Shown: positions 10,419 through 21,303 of the stretch, piece by piece | Layout: every line of letters starts with the position of its first letter | Position numbering within the stretch: position 1 is the stretch's first letter | Assembly (NCBI GenBank): GCA_035771165.1 | Contig: JAWNZC010000320.1 | Location: forward strand, 1,321,001-1,385,000 | Reading direction: 5' to 3' | Origin: Paragorgia papillata | Taxonomy: Eukaryota; Cnidaria; Anthozoa; Scleralcyonacea; Coralliidae | Length of the DNA: 64,000 nucleotides | Translations under genes and position numbers: made by a program | The notes under the pieces: model-generated | Databases searched by the model: none | Seen by the model: only the letters and a program-made list of their open reading frames with translations | Told to the model about the DNA's origin: nothing

Positions 10419-10559
10419 TTTTATGAATGACTTGGCTTCGTCTGCATTAGCAATGAGTTTAGCTGATTACGTAATCGTTTATGTTTGGGTCTGTTACTTG
10501 GCACCAAGCGTTGTTTGATACATGTCCTTTTTTTGTTTTTAATTTCAAAATGTTAATCG

Positions 10560-11210
10560 GATTGATAATGAGAACCGTAGTTTAGTAATCTGTGCAGACG
10601 CTAAAGGCAACAAAGCAAAGTAATCAATATCAAAGTTGAATAGAAACCATTAACGCCGATCGTTAAAACTTGTGAAGGGTTTGCTTTCACAAACTTTATC
10701 AGGGAAACAGAATTCGTGCAGACGCGAATGTCAGCAAAGCTAAATGATCAATATCAAAGCTGAATAGGAATACGTCATTTCCCATCATTTAAAATAAAAT
10801 GGTAGCAAAGTAATCAATATCAAAGTTGAATAGAAACAATTAACGCCGATCGTTAAAGCTTGTGAAGGGGTTGCTTTTTAATCAACCCTATCATTAGGAA
10901 GAAGTTAATTATCATGTGTCAGGCCACTCAGACAAGAAGATTATCGTCTTTATAACTGTATGTGTTTTAATGTCTTCTTGTGTTCAACATGGTAAAAAAA
11001 TCGATCAGACAGTGTTCTTTTTCTAACTATATTTAAACACGTTGTTAGTCGTGTTTATCGATGCTTTTGAGTTTTTATTTTACATTTCTAAATTTAAACG
11101 ACCAGGGAAACAGAATTTGTGCAGGTACGAATGTCAGCAAAGCTAAATGATCAATATCAAAGCTGAATAGGAATACGTCAGCTCCCCTCATTTAAAATAA
11201 AATGGTCACC
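10560..11210. repeat. Duplicated non-coding modules of Polinton A
   Basis: Two motifs are each present twice. The first, including ATTAACGCCGATCGTTAAA, is at 10613-10690 and 10804-10876. The second, including GCTGAATAGGAATACGTCA, is at 10700-10803 and 11104-11206. The second motif also marks the left module of Polinton C (near 31950) and of F (near 60640). No reading frame spans it. It could be a promoter or replication-related region (inference). The rest of 10419-11606 holds nothing I recognise. Confidence 0.75.
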
Positions 11211-11639
11211 CATGTTTTGGTCAATCGTTCAAACTGGTGCAATATAATTAATGACAAAGGTCACTGTATGGGACAATCTTTGAACCCATTTTCTTTTAGA
11301 ACGGATATAGATAAAATTCGGTTACACTCTTTTTTCCCTTTTTTTTTGACTTGTCGTTGGTGAGTTTAGACATTAAAGTATTTGTTCAACGGTTGAGTTT
11401 TTACAGTTGGTTTGCGAAAATTGTACAAAGAATAACGATTAATGAGACAAAAAGTCACACTGTGACTTGATATTTTTATATGTTAATCGTTTGCGGGCTT
11501 TTCGGTTTATTTCAAATGGGGTTAATCGTTTTTTAATGACAAGTCATTAAAGCAGAACTGGGTTAAGTTCAGGTTACATTCGTGTTGATAATGATCTGAT
11601 TTATGTATGAATATTATGCAAAAAAGATCAAATTTACCT

Positions 11640-12630
11640 ATTTACGCTTACCGCTCTTACCTTGAGACACTTTTAAATTATGGTCCATCGGCACAGCAAT
11701 CGCAACTTACGGCATCTCTCTTTTACAAAGATACAGCTGGTAAAATGAACGTAGCAGACCCGACCCTAGCGGGAGCAGCAGCTAATGAAGGACTTAACGC
11801 AAGATATGAGTTCAGCAAGACAAGTGGAATTGTCGAAATGGCAGGTCCTATATATATTTTGTGATGTGTTTTTCTCTGAACGTCTCTTGCTAAGCTATGT
11901 AGATTTGAAAGTTGTCATGAATCGTAGTGCCAATGAATTCTGTTTGATGTCGTCAGTGGCTGATGCTGATTTTAAGGTGAAGTTGGTCGATGCTTACCTA
12001 AAAGTTCGCAAGGTAAAAGTTAACCCAAGTGTATCATTAGCTCACGAAGTTGCGCTAAAGAAGGGTCCGGCAATGTAACCCATTCGACGTGTTGAGTGCA
12101 AGAGTTTTATTATTCCAGCAGGAAATCCGTCTCTGCAGAAAGATAATGTTTTCAATGGTTTCGTGCCAAGATCGTTTGTCTTTGGTTTAGTCGAAAGTGC
12201 TGCTTTTAATGGTGGATTTAAGAAAAACCCATTTAACTTTCAACATTTTATCATGTCTTCTCTTGGGATAACAGTAAATGGAGAAGCCATACCTTTCAAA
12301 CCTATTCAGCTTTCCTTTGGCGCAAACGCAAGATTTATTGAAGCATTCTGTACACAGTTTTCTGGTACAGGGAAAATGTATTACAATACTGGTAACGGTA
12401 TATCCCGAGAAGAATTTCCTAAAGGTTATGCAGTATATGCATTTGATTTAACACCTGACATGTGTGGGTCATCTCCTCATTTTAACCTTATTCAGAAAGG
12501 GAACTTGTCAGTTGACATACAGTTCTCCGCCGCGCCAACAGATGCTGTTAGCCTTGTCTGTTACGGAGAATTTGAAAATCTAATTCAAATTGATTCAGAA
12601 AGAAATGTGATCTACGATTACGTAAGCTAA
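11640..12630 (+). pseudogene. Major capsid protein, C-terminal part (Polinton A)
   Basis: Similarity starts abruptly at YAYRSYLETLLNYG (11643) and runs to the natural C-terminus (FENLIQIDSERNVIYDYVS, ending 12630), in three frames: to 11864, 11785-12078 and 12163-12630. The N-terminal third of the same gene is at 20540-20851 on the other strand, ending at the exactly complementary codon, so one capsid gene was cut by an inversion. Markers include VDIQFSAAPTDAVSLVCYG. The frame near 11860 and a stop at about 12076 are further breaks. The following protease starts immediately after the stop. Confidence 0.85.
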
Positions 12631-13154
12631 ATGAACACCAACCAGATTGTTCGTGCTCTTGAATTAGATCCTATCACAATAAAATATTTTGTGGTGTCTT
12701 CTCATCCGATCAACTACCCAAAGTCATAGAACGTTTTCCGTGTGGATTCGTGGCAAACACAGACCGAAGCAGCAAACCAGGAACACACTGGGTGGCCTTC
12801 TACTTTCTATCAGAACACGAGGGACAGTTCTTCGATAGCTACGGCAAAGCCCCTGGCTATTATAACGAAACATTTAGACATTATCTAGACCAACATGTTG
12901 TCGAGTGGGACTTTAACACGCGTGAATTACAAAGTATTTGGACAGATGTATGTGGACAATATTGTTTGTTTTACCTAAGTCATAAAGCACGTGGACACAG
13001 TTTAAGTACAATTGTACATATGTTTGATAACAGTAAAATATCGAACGATACTAAAGTGTTTACATTTGTCGATAAACATTTTTATAAGTCGAAAAAAATG
13101 TCAGGCGAAAATCAGTCTAGTAAGAAGTTAGTTGAAAAATTAAGAAACCAATAA
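12631..13154 (+). pseudogene. Adenain-like protease (Polinton A), frameshifted near its N-terminus
   Basis: The start ATG directly follows the capsid stop (12631), but this frame ends after about 30 codons. The rest is open from about 12700 to 13154. The catalytic histidine is in GTHWVAFYF, an acidic residue in GQFFDSYG, and the cysteine in VCGQYCLFY, all well preserved. In adenoviruses this enzyme cleaves core and capsid precursors at maturation. The C-terminus is lysine-rich. A polyadenylation-like AATAAA follows at about 13185. The upstream frameshift is the only clear damage. Confidence 0.85.
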
Positions 13155-13361
13155 ACACTTGTAATACCTTTTAAAATTTTTTTAAATAAAACTTTATTCG
13201 TTCAACATTGACTTGTTTTTCTATCTCGACTTGAGCACTGCACTCGCCCCCTCGTTTTTTCCTAAAAGACTTGCTCCCCACGCAAAACGACAACAAAAGA
13301 CTGATAATTGGATAATTTGAAAGCAATTTTATTAATGATCGTAAAAACGTTTACATAAAGA

Positions 13362-14105
13362 TTAATATTTATGCCAGCGTGTTTTTGGCGTTTCCTTAGA
13401 TTTAGTTGTTTTGGCATGCGTCTGTCTCTTTGGGGGCGTTAAAAAAGGACTCCCGTGCAGTGGACTTGTGTAAAGAAGTTCTTCATCTTCTGACGAGGAT
13501 TCAATTTGTGCCTGTCTCCATCTTTCATCATTTCTCACAAGATCTTTAGGCATATTAATCTTTGATAACACTCGAAAGAATTCCTTTGAACCAGCCGGAT
13601 TGAATTTTTTTCTCCCTCTCACAGCGTCGCTTAGTAGATCTGAAATATTTGACCCTTGAATATCATTGCCGTCTAACTTTACTTGTCCTGTGTTGTCCCA
13701 AGATATAACGTTAGGATAAGCTTTTAATCTGTTCAAGATGGACACTGCTCGTTCACGCATAGTTTTAGGTATAGAATCGACAATAACCGAGTCGCTCAAT
13801 GTTTCTTTTGACGTTCCTTCTTTATCTTCAGCCGAGTTGTTAGGGTTAAAAGTTGTACTATTAACATTAATCGTGGGAAAATCGTTGTTCTTTTGGTGTT
13901 TCAGGTTTAAATATCGTTCAAGATCAGCATAATATAATTTTTGCTTTTCATCGTCGTTCATGTCTGTACGTCTCAGAACACTATCCATATTCTCATCGAT
14001 GTTCATAAGATTTGTGACAAGAGGGGATGTTTCTTGTTTCTGTTTACGTTCAAGTCTGTGAAGTGTGTCTTCTGGAACAAGAACCATACGCTTGAAATGA
14101 CTCAT
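13362..14105 (-). CDS. LVP-type conserved Polinton protein, full length (247 aa)
   Basis: This is the only intact member of the family in the window. The N-terminus has MVLVPEDTLHRL, followed by a charged, probably coiled-coil region, a central acidic linker, a block IPKTMRERAVSILNRL and a C-terminal block INMPKDLVRNDERW, then a basic tail. The ATG overlaps the stop of the pX-like gene by 4 bases (ATGA), so the pair is probably co-expressed. E and D2 carry broken copies in the same order after ATPase and pX-like. I cannot assign a function. It is convergent with the protease only because of the inversion in A. Confidence 0.75.
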   Translation of the reverse strand: MSHFKRMVLVPEDTLHRLERKQKQETSPLVTNLMNIDENMDSVLRRTDMNDDEKQKLYYADLERYLNLKHQKNNDFPTINVNSTTFNPNNSAEDKEGTSKETLSDSVIVDSIPKTMRERAVSILNRLKAYPNVISWDNTGQVKLDGNDIQGSNISDLLSDAVRGRKKFNPAGSKEFFRVLSKINMPKDLVRNDERWRQAQIESSSEDEELLYTSPLHGSPFLTPPKRQTHAKTTKSKETPKTRWHKY

Positions 14106-14431
14106 TTCGTAAATAAACTGCTCAGCACGTTAAGGACTGGTGGTAATAAAACTGATAAAAGGTTTCCCCCTTTTTGATTAAGAAGATGTTTTTTCTTTTT
14201 TCGAGACACTTTCTTATTTGCTAGAACACGGAGATGCTTCTTGTAACGCGAAAGTTTTTGCTTCTGACTAGGTGTCAATGGAATGACACCTTTTAATAAA
14301 TTCAACGAGCATTCGCAGATACATAAAACTAAGTCTGCCGGACCATGCTCCACAATGATTTTTCGAACTTTTGGTTTGCTTTTTGCAAGAACTTGCAAGT
14401 AAGGCAGATTGTCTCTCATCCGCTTAGACAT
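14102..14431 (-). CDS. pX-like small basic virion protein (Polinton A)
   Basis: I chose the internal Met (14431) as start because it fits the length of the E and D2 copies (about 109 residues) and gives a short 16-base overlap with the ATPase stop. The body is strongly basic (SRKKKKHLL), then QKGGNLLSVLLPPVLNVL forms a hydrophobic C-terminus. A basic protein with a Gly-Gly near a hydrophobic tail resembles adenovirus core or pVI-type peptides that are processed by the protease. That link is inference; position and conservation are seen. Confidence 0.65.
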   Translation of the reverse strand: MSKRMRDNLPYLQVLAKSKPKVRKIIVEHGPADLVLCICECSLNLLKGVIPLTPSQKQKLSRYKKHLRVLANKKVSRKKKKHLLNQKGGNLLSVLLPPVLNVLSSLFTK

Positions 14432-15147
14432 GGTGAAATGACGTGAACTAAGATATGGATTTGGTTTATGTACGTTTTGTGTAAACAATTTTGCCGTTCA
14501 TTTGGTAAAATATTTGTTCGTAACCGCATGTTTTCCGGTGTCATCTGATGCATGTCTAGGAGGAGGTAACCATACGGTTTACTCGTGGCGTCGTGGAACG
14601 AGTCTAACAAATAGTTGATGTGTTTCGGGTACATCTGACGGGCCAATGTTGTGATTCCCAGTGAATCTCTCGGATTCTTGAATACAACCATATAATGAGA
14701 ATTTAGGCTAATAGTCCGAGACTGTTTACCTGGAGGAAAAATATTTTGTGTCAAATACATCACGGAGATACCCCTATGGTGCGAGCCATGATTGAACAAA
14801 TCCGACATGCGCTGATCTTTTGAGCAATGTGACATTAAATCATCCAAAATAACGAGTGAATTTTCGGTATCCCCTAGCTTGTCATATAAATCGTCGGGGA
14901 AGCCTTCGAGAAACTCAATATTGGATATTGTCCGTTTCATGTCATTAAACAACGATTGGTGTTCCCCGTAACAATAGATTATTTTGCACGGTACAGGATC
15001 AATGAGGTCATTAAGATGATGGAGCATTGACCGGACTAAATATGATTTTCCAGATTGACTCTGACCACAAATATAAAAGTTTGCTGGAGTTTGAACCGTA
15101 CATCCATATTTGAAGGAGATAACTTTTGGAATGACTGAGCGCCGCAT
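14416..15147 (-). CDS. Genome-packaging ATPase, FtsK/HerA type (Polinton A)
   Basis: This 243-codon gene is intact. The Walker A motif GQSQSGKS is at residues 28-35, Walker B LVILDDL at 98-104, and a GSHHRGISVMYLTQN block (sensor-like) follows. In Polintons and related viruses this ATPase translocates the genome into the preformed capsid. It is followed by pX-like and LVP-type genes with overlapping ends, suggesting one transcription unit reading leftward. The last 30 residues after NILPNERQ differ from what D2 has and may be read beyond the original C-terminus through a small frame change. Confidence 0.9.
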   Translation of the reverse strand: MRRSVIPKVISFKYGCTVQTPANFYICGQSQSGKSYLVRSMLHHLNDLIDPVPCKIIYCYGEHQSLFNDMKRTISNIEFLEGFPDDLYDKLGDTENSLVILDDLMSHCSKDQRMSDLFNHGSHHRGISVMYLTQNIFPPGKQSRTISLNSHYMVVFKNPRDSLGITTLARQMYPKHINYLLDSFHDATSKPYGYLLLDMHQMTPENMRLRTNILPNERQNCLHKTYINQIHILVHVISPCLSG

Positions 15148-15573
15148 GCATATCAGACTATAAGCACTTTTTTTTTTACTAAAAAGAAAATTTTAATTAC
15201 ACACATATATTTACATTTACAAAGGACGCTATTAATTAGCGCGCCTATTCAAAAAACATTTCATTTCAGACTTCATTTTCAAAAAAAAATGACTATGCCC
15301 TCTCTTAGGGTAACAGAGAAAATAGCTGGGGTTTTTTCTCGACAAGAACAATTTATTTTTTAGTATAAATTGGTAAGGAACAAATTACACCCATTTCAAA
15401 GGACGCTATTTTTAATTAGCGTCTATCCGCTTAACAATTCATCAGATTTTCAAAAAACCGGCTATATACATTTCCTCAGAGTGTCAGAAATACTGTCTCT
15501 TTTTTTCCAACAAAGTTTCTGTCTGAAATGTTTTCAAGAGTTCTAGCAGTTACTAGCAAGAAAAAGAAAGTTT
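15148..15573. other. Spacer with a degenerate direct repeat
   Basis: No gene is visible. The motif CAAAGGACGCTATT followed by TTAATTAGCG occurs at 15220-15243 and again at 15398-15422, each near a run of AAATTACAC, so the spacer is a diverged tandem duplication of about 180 bases. It lies between the PolB stop and the ATPase start and could hold a promoter for the ATPase block. Confidence 0.6.
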
Positions 15574-18500
15574 TTAATGAACATTGTCATTGACAAAGTC
15601 TCTGTCAGATTCATTCTCTGAGCTAAAGTCATTGTCCACCTCGGAATCTGTATCCATTAGATCAATGGTTTCATTTGCTTCTGTGGAATTATTTTCGCTT
15701 TCGCTGTATGTTTCAACCACTGGTGGATGTGCTAACGTGTAAAGGATATGATCAGGGACTAATGTCAACAGCAAAGCAGGAATATTGGAAAGAATAGTGT
15801 TCGACGGTGTCCAGTGGTAGCCATATGGAATGGTATCAGCCCCGTGGTCCAGTATAATTCTCTTATCAAAGACAACTTGGTAAGTCTTTGTTTGAGTCTT
15901 ATTTACAATTCGCCTAGTCCATTTTTCTCTAGTTATTTTACATTCTACTATCTTTTTACTAACAGGTTTATCTACATTATAATTACAAATAATTTCTTTT
16001 AATGAATCAAAATTTAAAATTTGACTATTTTTAGAATTTAACGTAAAGCCTGGTATTTTACATGATGTTTTCCCATTATTTACCCTATAAGCGTAATTCT
16101 TTGGCCCCCCGCATACAAACTGAGTAATGTAGGAACCCGGACCGTGTCTCGGGGTAATTTCATTCGTAAGGTCACCGAGAAAGTCGCCTAAAGGGGGGTT
16201 AGGCCCTCCAGGTTTATTTACAAAAACGCAGCTATCCGTATCAACGTACAAAACGTCTTCTCCTAACAAATCTAACAAGGTGTACAGTTCTAATCTAGCC
16301 CATGCAGTAGTAAAAATACCTATGAATATATTAGTTACTTTGTTCTCAGATTCATATTCATGCTTACGTTTAAACACGACTTCGAACAGATCCTCGTTTA
16401 AAATACAGAGGTCATGCATTTCAATATCGGCACCATTAAGACGCTTGTAAAATAATAGAGGATCACTAATAAACTCAGTTATTAGCCGATCCGTTCTCAT
16501 AGCAAAACGGCCCCAGAGAGAATTGAGACAAAGCTTGGCGAATGCGCGTAATCCTGGGTTTTCAACTATTTTCTCTTTTCTCAAGAGTATTCCCTCATTC
16601 TTAAAATAATCAACGATATATCTTGCCTGATCCTCGGATGTTTTCACCCATTCCGGAAACCCTGTGCTTTCCTGTTTTAGTTTTAAGAAATAGTTTACAT
16701 ATTCACTAAATAAATCGGTCGAGGTGTTTTCAAAATGCCAGATTTCATGAATTTGGAGAACCTTATAGCCTTTCTCGATCGCTTTCATTACTTCGACTGT
16801 TGTAAAAGTACCCCAGAAGGAACGTTCTTCCTCCGAGTGTGTACATTCTTGCACATTACCAAGTACACAGCGCTTGCACAAAGGGAAATAAAGTTTTCCT
16901 TTTGCCCGAACTGGGAGAACAGGATGATACAACCTAGGAGGTGCCAAAACTTTACATTTTATAAGACCAAAATACTTTGAAATATCACCGAAATTATCAC
17001 GTATGATGACCGCATGACCAATTGGATATATTTTTTTTTTGTTGACAAATGGATAAAGAGAAGTGAAGTCGACATATTCAAGTGTTTCATCATCGTTTGC
17101 TTCGCGGAACAGTTTAAACCCGTTGACTCGGCCGCCAAAAAATGCATCACGAGGATTCAAATAAGAGATAATATCAAAAGTGTCCAGAAACTGTTGTACC
17201 TCATTCGTTTGTCTGAGTTTCCTAAAGTCGTGTTCCCAAATTGTTTTAATGTTGTAACCTAAGTTCCGTAATCGTTCTTCTCGTTGAATCGTTTCGTCGT
17301 ACATGTCTTTCATCTTTCTTTCTTTATAAAATGGGTGGTCCCCTCTAACGTCAAAACATGAAGGACAAGAATGATATACACACCCATAGAATTCATACAC
17401 TGTGTTCGTTTGTTCACAAAACCCGTCAACATGGTACGTCTTACCTAACTCCGTGTCAACAATTGACTTCTCGCCCCCGTTATTAGAATGCTGAATTGTC
17501 GATTTTGCTTGAAAAGAAATAAATTCCAACCATTCTACTGAACTTTTTGAACAAGGCTTGTTGCCTCCGTGATACATGTTTTTTGGCACGATGCCTATCG
17601 TGTCTTTCTTTAAATACTTACCCCTATAAACAGCCATCACAGAGGCAGCAATTGTACAGTAACAAAACGGATCAACTCCTGTTTCAGACAAAAACATATT
17701 TCGAAATTGCATACAACCTATTCTCAGGATTTTGACATCTTGAGAGCAGTACAAGTACATTTCTTTTTGAAAGTCAAAAATATAATTTTTTCATGCCAGG
17801 TAATGAGTTTATTACGGTCCTCTTCTGATTTTGTGTCTGGACTGTAATACTCAATACTTGGCACAGGACCTACATAATTTTGATTTTTAACAGTGTTAAA
17901 CTTGAATGGAAAGTCACCTTTAGAATAATTTGTTAAATCTAAGCCAAACGTCTTAGGAAATTTAGAAAGTGGCATTTGCAAGTAATTGAGCGAATCTACA
18001 AGTCGAATTTGATAATCTTTTAAAGATAGTTGCATAAATTTTTGACCGGATGAATAACATGCATGTCAGCAGTAGAACGGTTCTGAATCAACCATCTTTG
18101 AATCAGAATAGCATCAAAACCCTTAGCGTTGTGTGCAATTGCAGTAAAACCTTTGTGTTCCATCGAAAATAAAAATTCACAAAACTCTTTTAGTGCATTG
18201 TATCCCTTAAACACAAATTCAGTGCCATCACAATACTGTGCCACAGCAAAATTCACAACATGCTCACCAGTCGAAAAGTCAGTCTCAAAGTCGTAAAAAA
18301 TAAGTTTTTCGTTAGGTGTCTTTGGTTGTTCAGGTTGCATGTAACACAAATGATTGGACAAGACATACTCTTTACAGACATGCATACATGTTCACCACAA
18401 CGATGATCGTCTTGCCGTTTTCTGTCAACAATAACTGAACACGTTTGACATTGAAACGACGTGTCGCATTTCGAAGAAAGATCAACGCCTCTAAACTTTC

Positions 18501-19607
18501 GAGTTTTTTTGTGATGGTCAAAACATTTGACCGAACGACAGATTTTAAAACACTCGCCACATGCACGTTTTTCGCTTGAAACGATAAGACAATCTTTGCG
18601 CGAGCACGTGTGACAAGGATCGTTACAAGGATGTGTATGGTAATCCGAATAAAAAGACTTGCATCTTTCACAATAAAAACGTTTTCCGTGGAAAGCAGGG
18701 AGCTTCTTAGGGTTAATGACATTATAATGATCTCCGAATTTGTACAATACGAATTTCCTATCTCGCCTGGGACCTTCATAAATAGATGTATTTCTAGCAT
18801 TAAAATCTATTACAGTAATCTGATATTCCCTCAAGACCCCTTGGAACTTGGAAATTTCCCGTATACCGCAAGGACCAGGCAAGACATTAGCGCTCTTATA
18901 CAATTCTAACGCTAACTTTTTTTTAATATGTTTACCTAATTTAATTTGCTTCAATTTCGGGTGACTATCCGCTATTGCCTTACCCACTGTTACGCCCTCC
19001 CACAACATAAATTATCCTTATTCTTAATTGTTATAATTGATTTCTTAAGTAACGTGTCCTTAGAATAATCTAATACTTTTAAAGATTTACCGGATCCAGA
19101 GGGCTGCTTCACAGCTACCAGATCTATAACGAAAGACTGGTCCAAAGGAATGTTCTCGTTGCTTTGTAGCACCTTGTTCACTTCGGACATGACTTTGTTG
19201 GCTGTCATCTGGATAGATGGTAACAGTCTCGTACTGATCGGAGCTTTCAAGGCATCAGATCTTATCATGACACGAATTCTATCCTCGAGTGGCGTTTGCA
19301 GGTCGCATTGTTTTTTCACAATGTCAATAGCGTTGTCGAAGAGATCCGACAGTTCGGTCAAAATGTCTTTGACTCTGAAGGTCTGACCTTCTCCGGGTAA
19401 CTCCATAGACGCGCGGTAAACACAAGAGCTTGCACCAAACTTTTTGACATGATGTTCAGAAACTTTCTCTAACTTAAAGGTTACCGTTTGTTCAGGCTGC
19501 TCTGGAATGGACGCTGATTCTTTCAAAGCATTACGTTGCTCAACGTACCTTAAACCCTGGTCAAGCAGTTTAGCAGCTTTCTTTTGCCAAAGCAAGATCT
19601 TTGACAA
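15574..19607 (-). pseudogene. Protein-primed type B DNA polymerase (Polinton A), frameshifted
   Basis: This would be the replicative polymerase of the element. Similarity runs through five frames: 19607-18990, 19008-18253, 18385-18020, 18035-17724 and 17760-15574. Seen in order: a low-complexity N-terminus, a cysteine-rich segment (about 18.4-18.7 kb), exonuclease motifs FYDFETD and AIAHNAKGFDAIL, an inserted nuclease-like segment (VDGFCEQTNTVYEFYGCVYH), motif A YVDFTSLYPFV, motif B KLCLNSLWGRFA and motif C LYVDTDSCVF. The polymerase core in the last 728-codon frame is intact and keeps both catalytic aspartates. An acidic tail closes it. Four frame changes upstream mean no full-length product unless sequencing errors explain them. 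Confidence 0.93.
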
Positions 19608-20029
19608 ATCGGCCTTTTTTTGGGCAGTTATCTATCCATTTTTTTAAGGAGACGTCCCGCTTTCTTGTTCTTCCGAATAACCTTTAGCCGTAAACGTTCC
19701 TTTCGTGATGATATCTCACTCTTAGATATAATTTCTTAAACGAACTTTCACGGGACAAAACAAATAACCATGCAGTGAGTTAAGAAGTCAGAGTCTGAAT
19801 ACAAAAACACATGCTTCTCGCAATTTCATTTATAGTGTCGACAAAGTGCAAACGTGCGCATGTCAAATGGTACATTGTACATTTCTCATTAAAACAAACA
19901 ACGAAATCGTTTAAAATGTTTATTCAACCCGTACTTAACGAAAATGTAATTAAAAATAAAGTGTTCAGAAAATGTTCTGTTGGCACACACTAAAAGACCT
20001 GATTAAAGTAATTGTTTTTTGATTGTTTT
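19608..20029. other. Spacer next to the inversion breakpoint
   Basis: A short lysine/arginine-rich frame without a start codon lies at about 19625-19700 on the minus strand. No other coding signal is visible. In the order inferred before the inversion this would have been the left-end side of PolB, so promoter elements for PolB may be here; none is recognisable. Confidence 0.4.
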
Positions 20030-20539
20030 TTATTTTTCCTCCTCGGAAGATTCTAATGGCTTTACTCTCTTAAGTTTCTTTGTGTCTTTACCTTTTCTCA
20101 CCCTTTTCAAATCGTTGTTTTTCTTCTCCTTCTTCTTCTTCTTCGGTTTTAGTTTTGACAATCCATCAGCCCACTGAAAGAAATTGCACTTGTCGTCTGG
20201 ATCCATATCCTGACATCGGAAATACGGTCGGTCGGGGTTGGAGGTGGAGTGTGAAACCCACAAACTGACCGTCTCGTCACAGTCGCACAATGGAACGTTA
20301 TTTGGCTTGAACGTCGGTTCCACTTTAGATTGGTAAGCATCCATCAGCTCGTTGTACTTCTCCTCGGGTGAGAATAAGGTACATGTACCTGTGTTACATT
20401 TGACAAAACCGCGCCCTGCCTTGGATATAAAACGTTTGAGACCACCAGTAGAGCAAAAGCAAGGGTATGATTCGATTGAAACCATCTTCGTAATTCTCGT
20501 ACAACCTGAACTTTGTGTCTTGACTAAAAAAACCATAGT
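20030..20539 (-). CDS. Tandem GRF-type zinc-finger protein, now fused to a capsid fragment
   Basis: Residues 131-273 of a 273-codon frame. A first finger-like block holds CFCSTGG, GRGFVKC and a further Cys. The second is a clear GRF finger: LCDCDETVSLWVS, NPDRPYFRC, KCNFFQWAD. GRF fingers bind single-stranded or structured nucleic acid in APE2, NEIL3 and TTF2. A lysine-rich, acidic-ended tail follows. The start codon in use belongs to the capsid fragment at 20851; the original start must have lain near the inversion breakpoint. Fragment D1 has another tandem GRF frame at 27550-28070, so this is a recurring Polinton accessory gene, perhaps acting in replication (inference). Confidence 0.7.
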   Translation of the reverse strand, partial: TMVFLVKTQSSGCTRITKMVSIESYPCFCSTGGLKRFISKAGRGFVKCNTGTCTLFSPEEKYNELMDAYQSKVEPTFKPNNVPLCDCDETVSLWVSHSTSNPDRPYFRCQDMDPDDKCNFFQWADGLSKLKPKKKKKEKKNNDLKRVRKGKDTKKLKRVKPLESSEEEK

Positions 20540-20851
20540 TCCAGTAGCCTGAGTGACTTGCTTTTCTTTCAGAAATACATCTACTTGTTTAAACAGACTA
20601 TGCAGAAAATTGTTGACAGGTCCAACTTTCATATCTGCATCAAGATCTGCGCCATCTGCTTTTGTTACCTTAGCTCTAACCACTAAAATTGTTTTAGACA
20701 AATCGACATAGTCTTCGGTGCCGGGAGAAAGGAAAGTGATGGGACCATTACCTGATTGTTCTTTCTCCAGGCTAACTTGTGTTGGAGGTACTGAAAATAG
20801 ATCAAGTTCACTTTTTGTGCACTCTGCCGATTTTGAATGCACGAAATCCAT
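20540..20851 (-). pseudogene. Major capsid protein, N-terminal part (Polinton A)
   Basis: The start MDFVHSKSAECTKSELDLF and the block GTEDYVDLSKTILVVRAK are typical of Polinton major capsid proteins. Similarity ends after about residue 104, exactly where the C-terminal piece at 11643 begins. The frame then runs without a stop into the GRF finger sequence, creating a 273-codon hybrid. It lies just after the pVI-like gene, the normal place for this gene. Confidence 0.85.
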
Positions 20852-20855
20852 AACT

Positions 20856-21300
20856 ATCCAAATATGTCTTCAACGCGAGCTGTTTTTCGTTTCTTGACTT
20901 GTCTGCTTCTGACAGTAGGAGATGTAGTCTTTCTCTTTTTACCTCTTTTCTTAACATTTGCTCGTTTCCGTTTCCGGTTTGACCCAAAGTCTGAAGCTTT
21001 TTAACAGCTTTTTTCTTTACAACATTTGCTGCTTCGTTTAATCGTGATTTTGCCGTTTTTACCAGAAAGGACATCTCTCAACAAATTTGCACCTGTATTC
21101 AACGCGATATTTCCCAAGGTCTTTGCACCAGTTTTGACGAGAGGCATAACTGCTCTGGCCACACTGCGAAAGAGTCCTCCTAAACCATACCCCATTTGTC
21201 CATGTCCCATCTGCCACGGACTACCAATAAAAACAGGCATCCCACTTCCATGTTGTTGTTGATCCAAATAATAACGAACATACCGATCAGCGTGACTCAT
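20856..21300 (-). pseudogene. pVI-like minor virion protein (Polinton A), two frameshifts
   Basis: The N-terminal part is open for 99 codons with the glycine-rich signature GSGMPVFIGSPWQMGHGQMG and an amphipathic stretch LGGLFRSVARAVMPLVKTGA. After about 21050 the similarity shifts frame, and it shifts again near 20945, ending in a basic segment with KKRKT and a final DIFG just before the capsid ATG. Polinton proteins of this type are thought to correspond to adenovirus pVI (capsid-internal, membrane-active, protease-processed). The B copy is at 24429-24598. Confidence 0.65.
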
Positions 21301-21303
21301 TTT

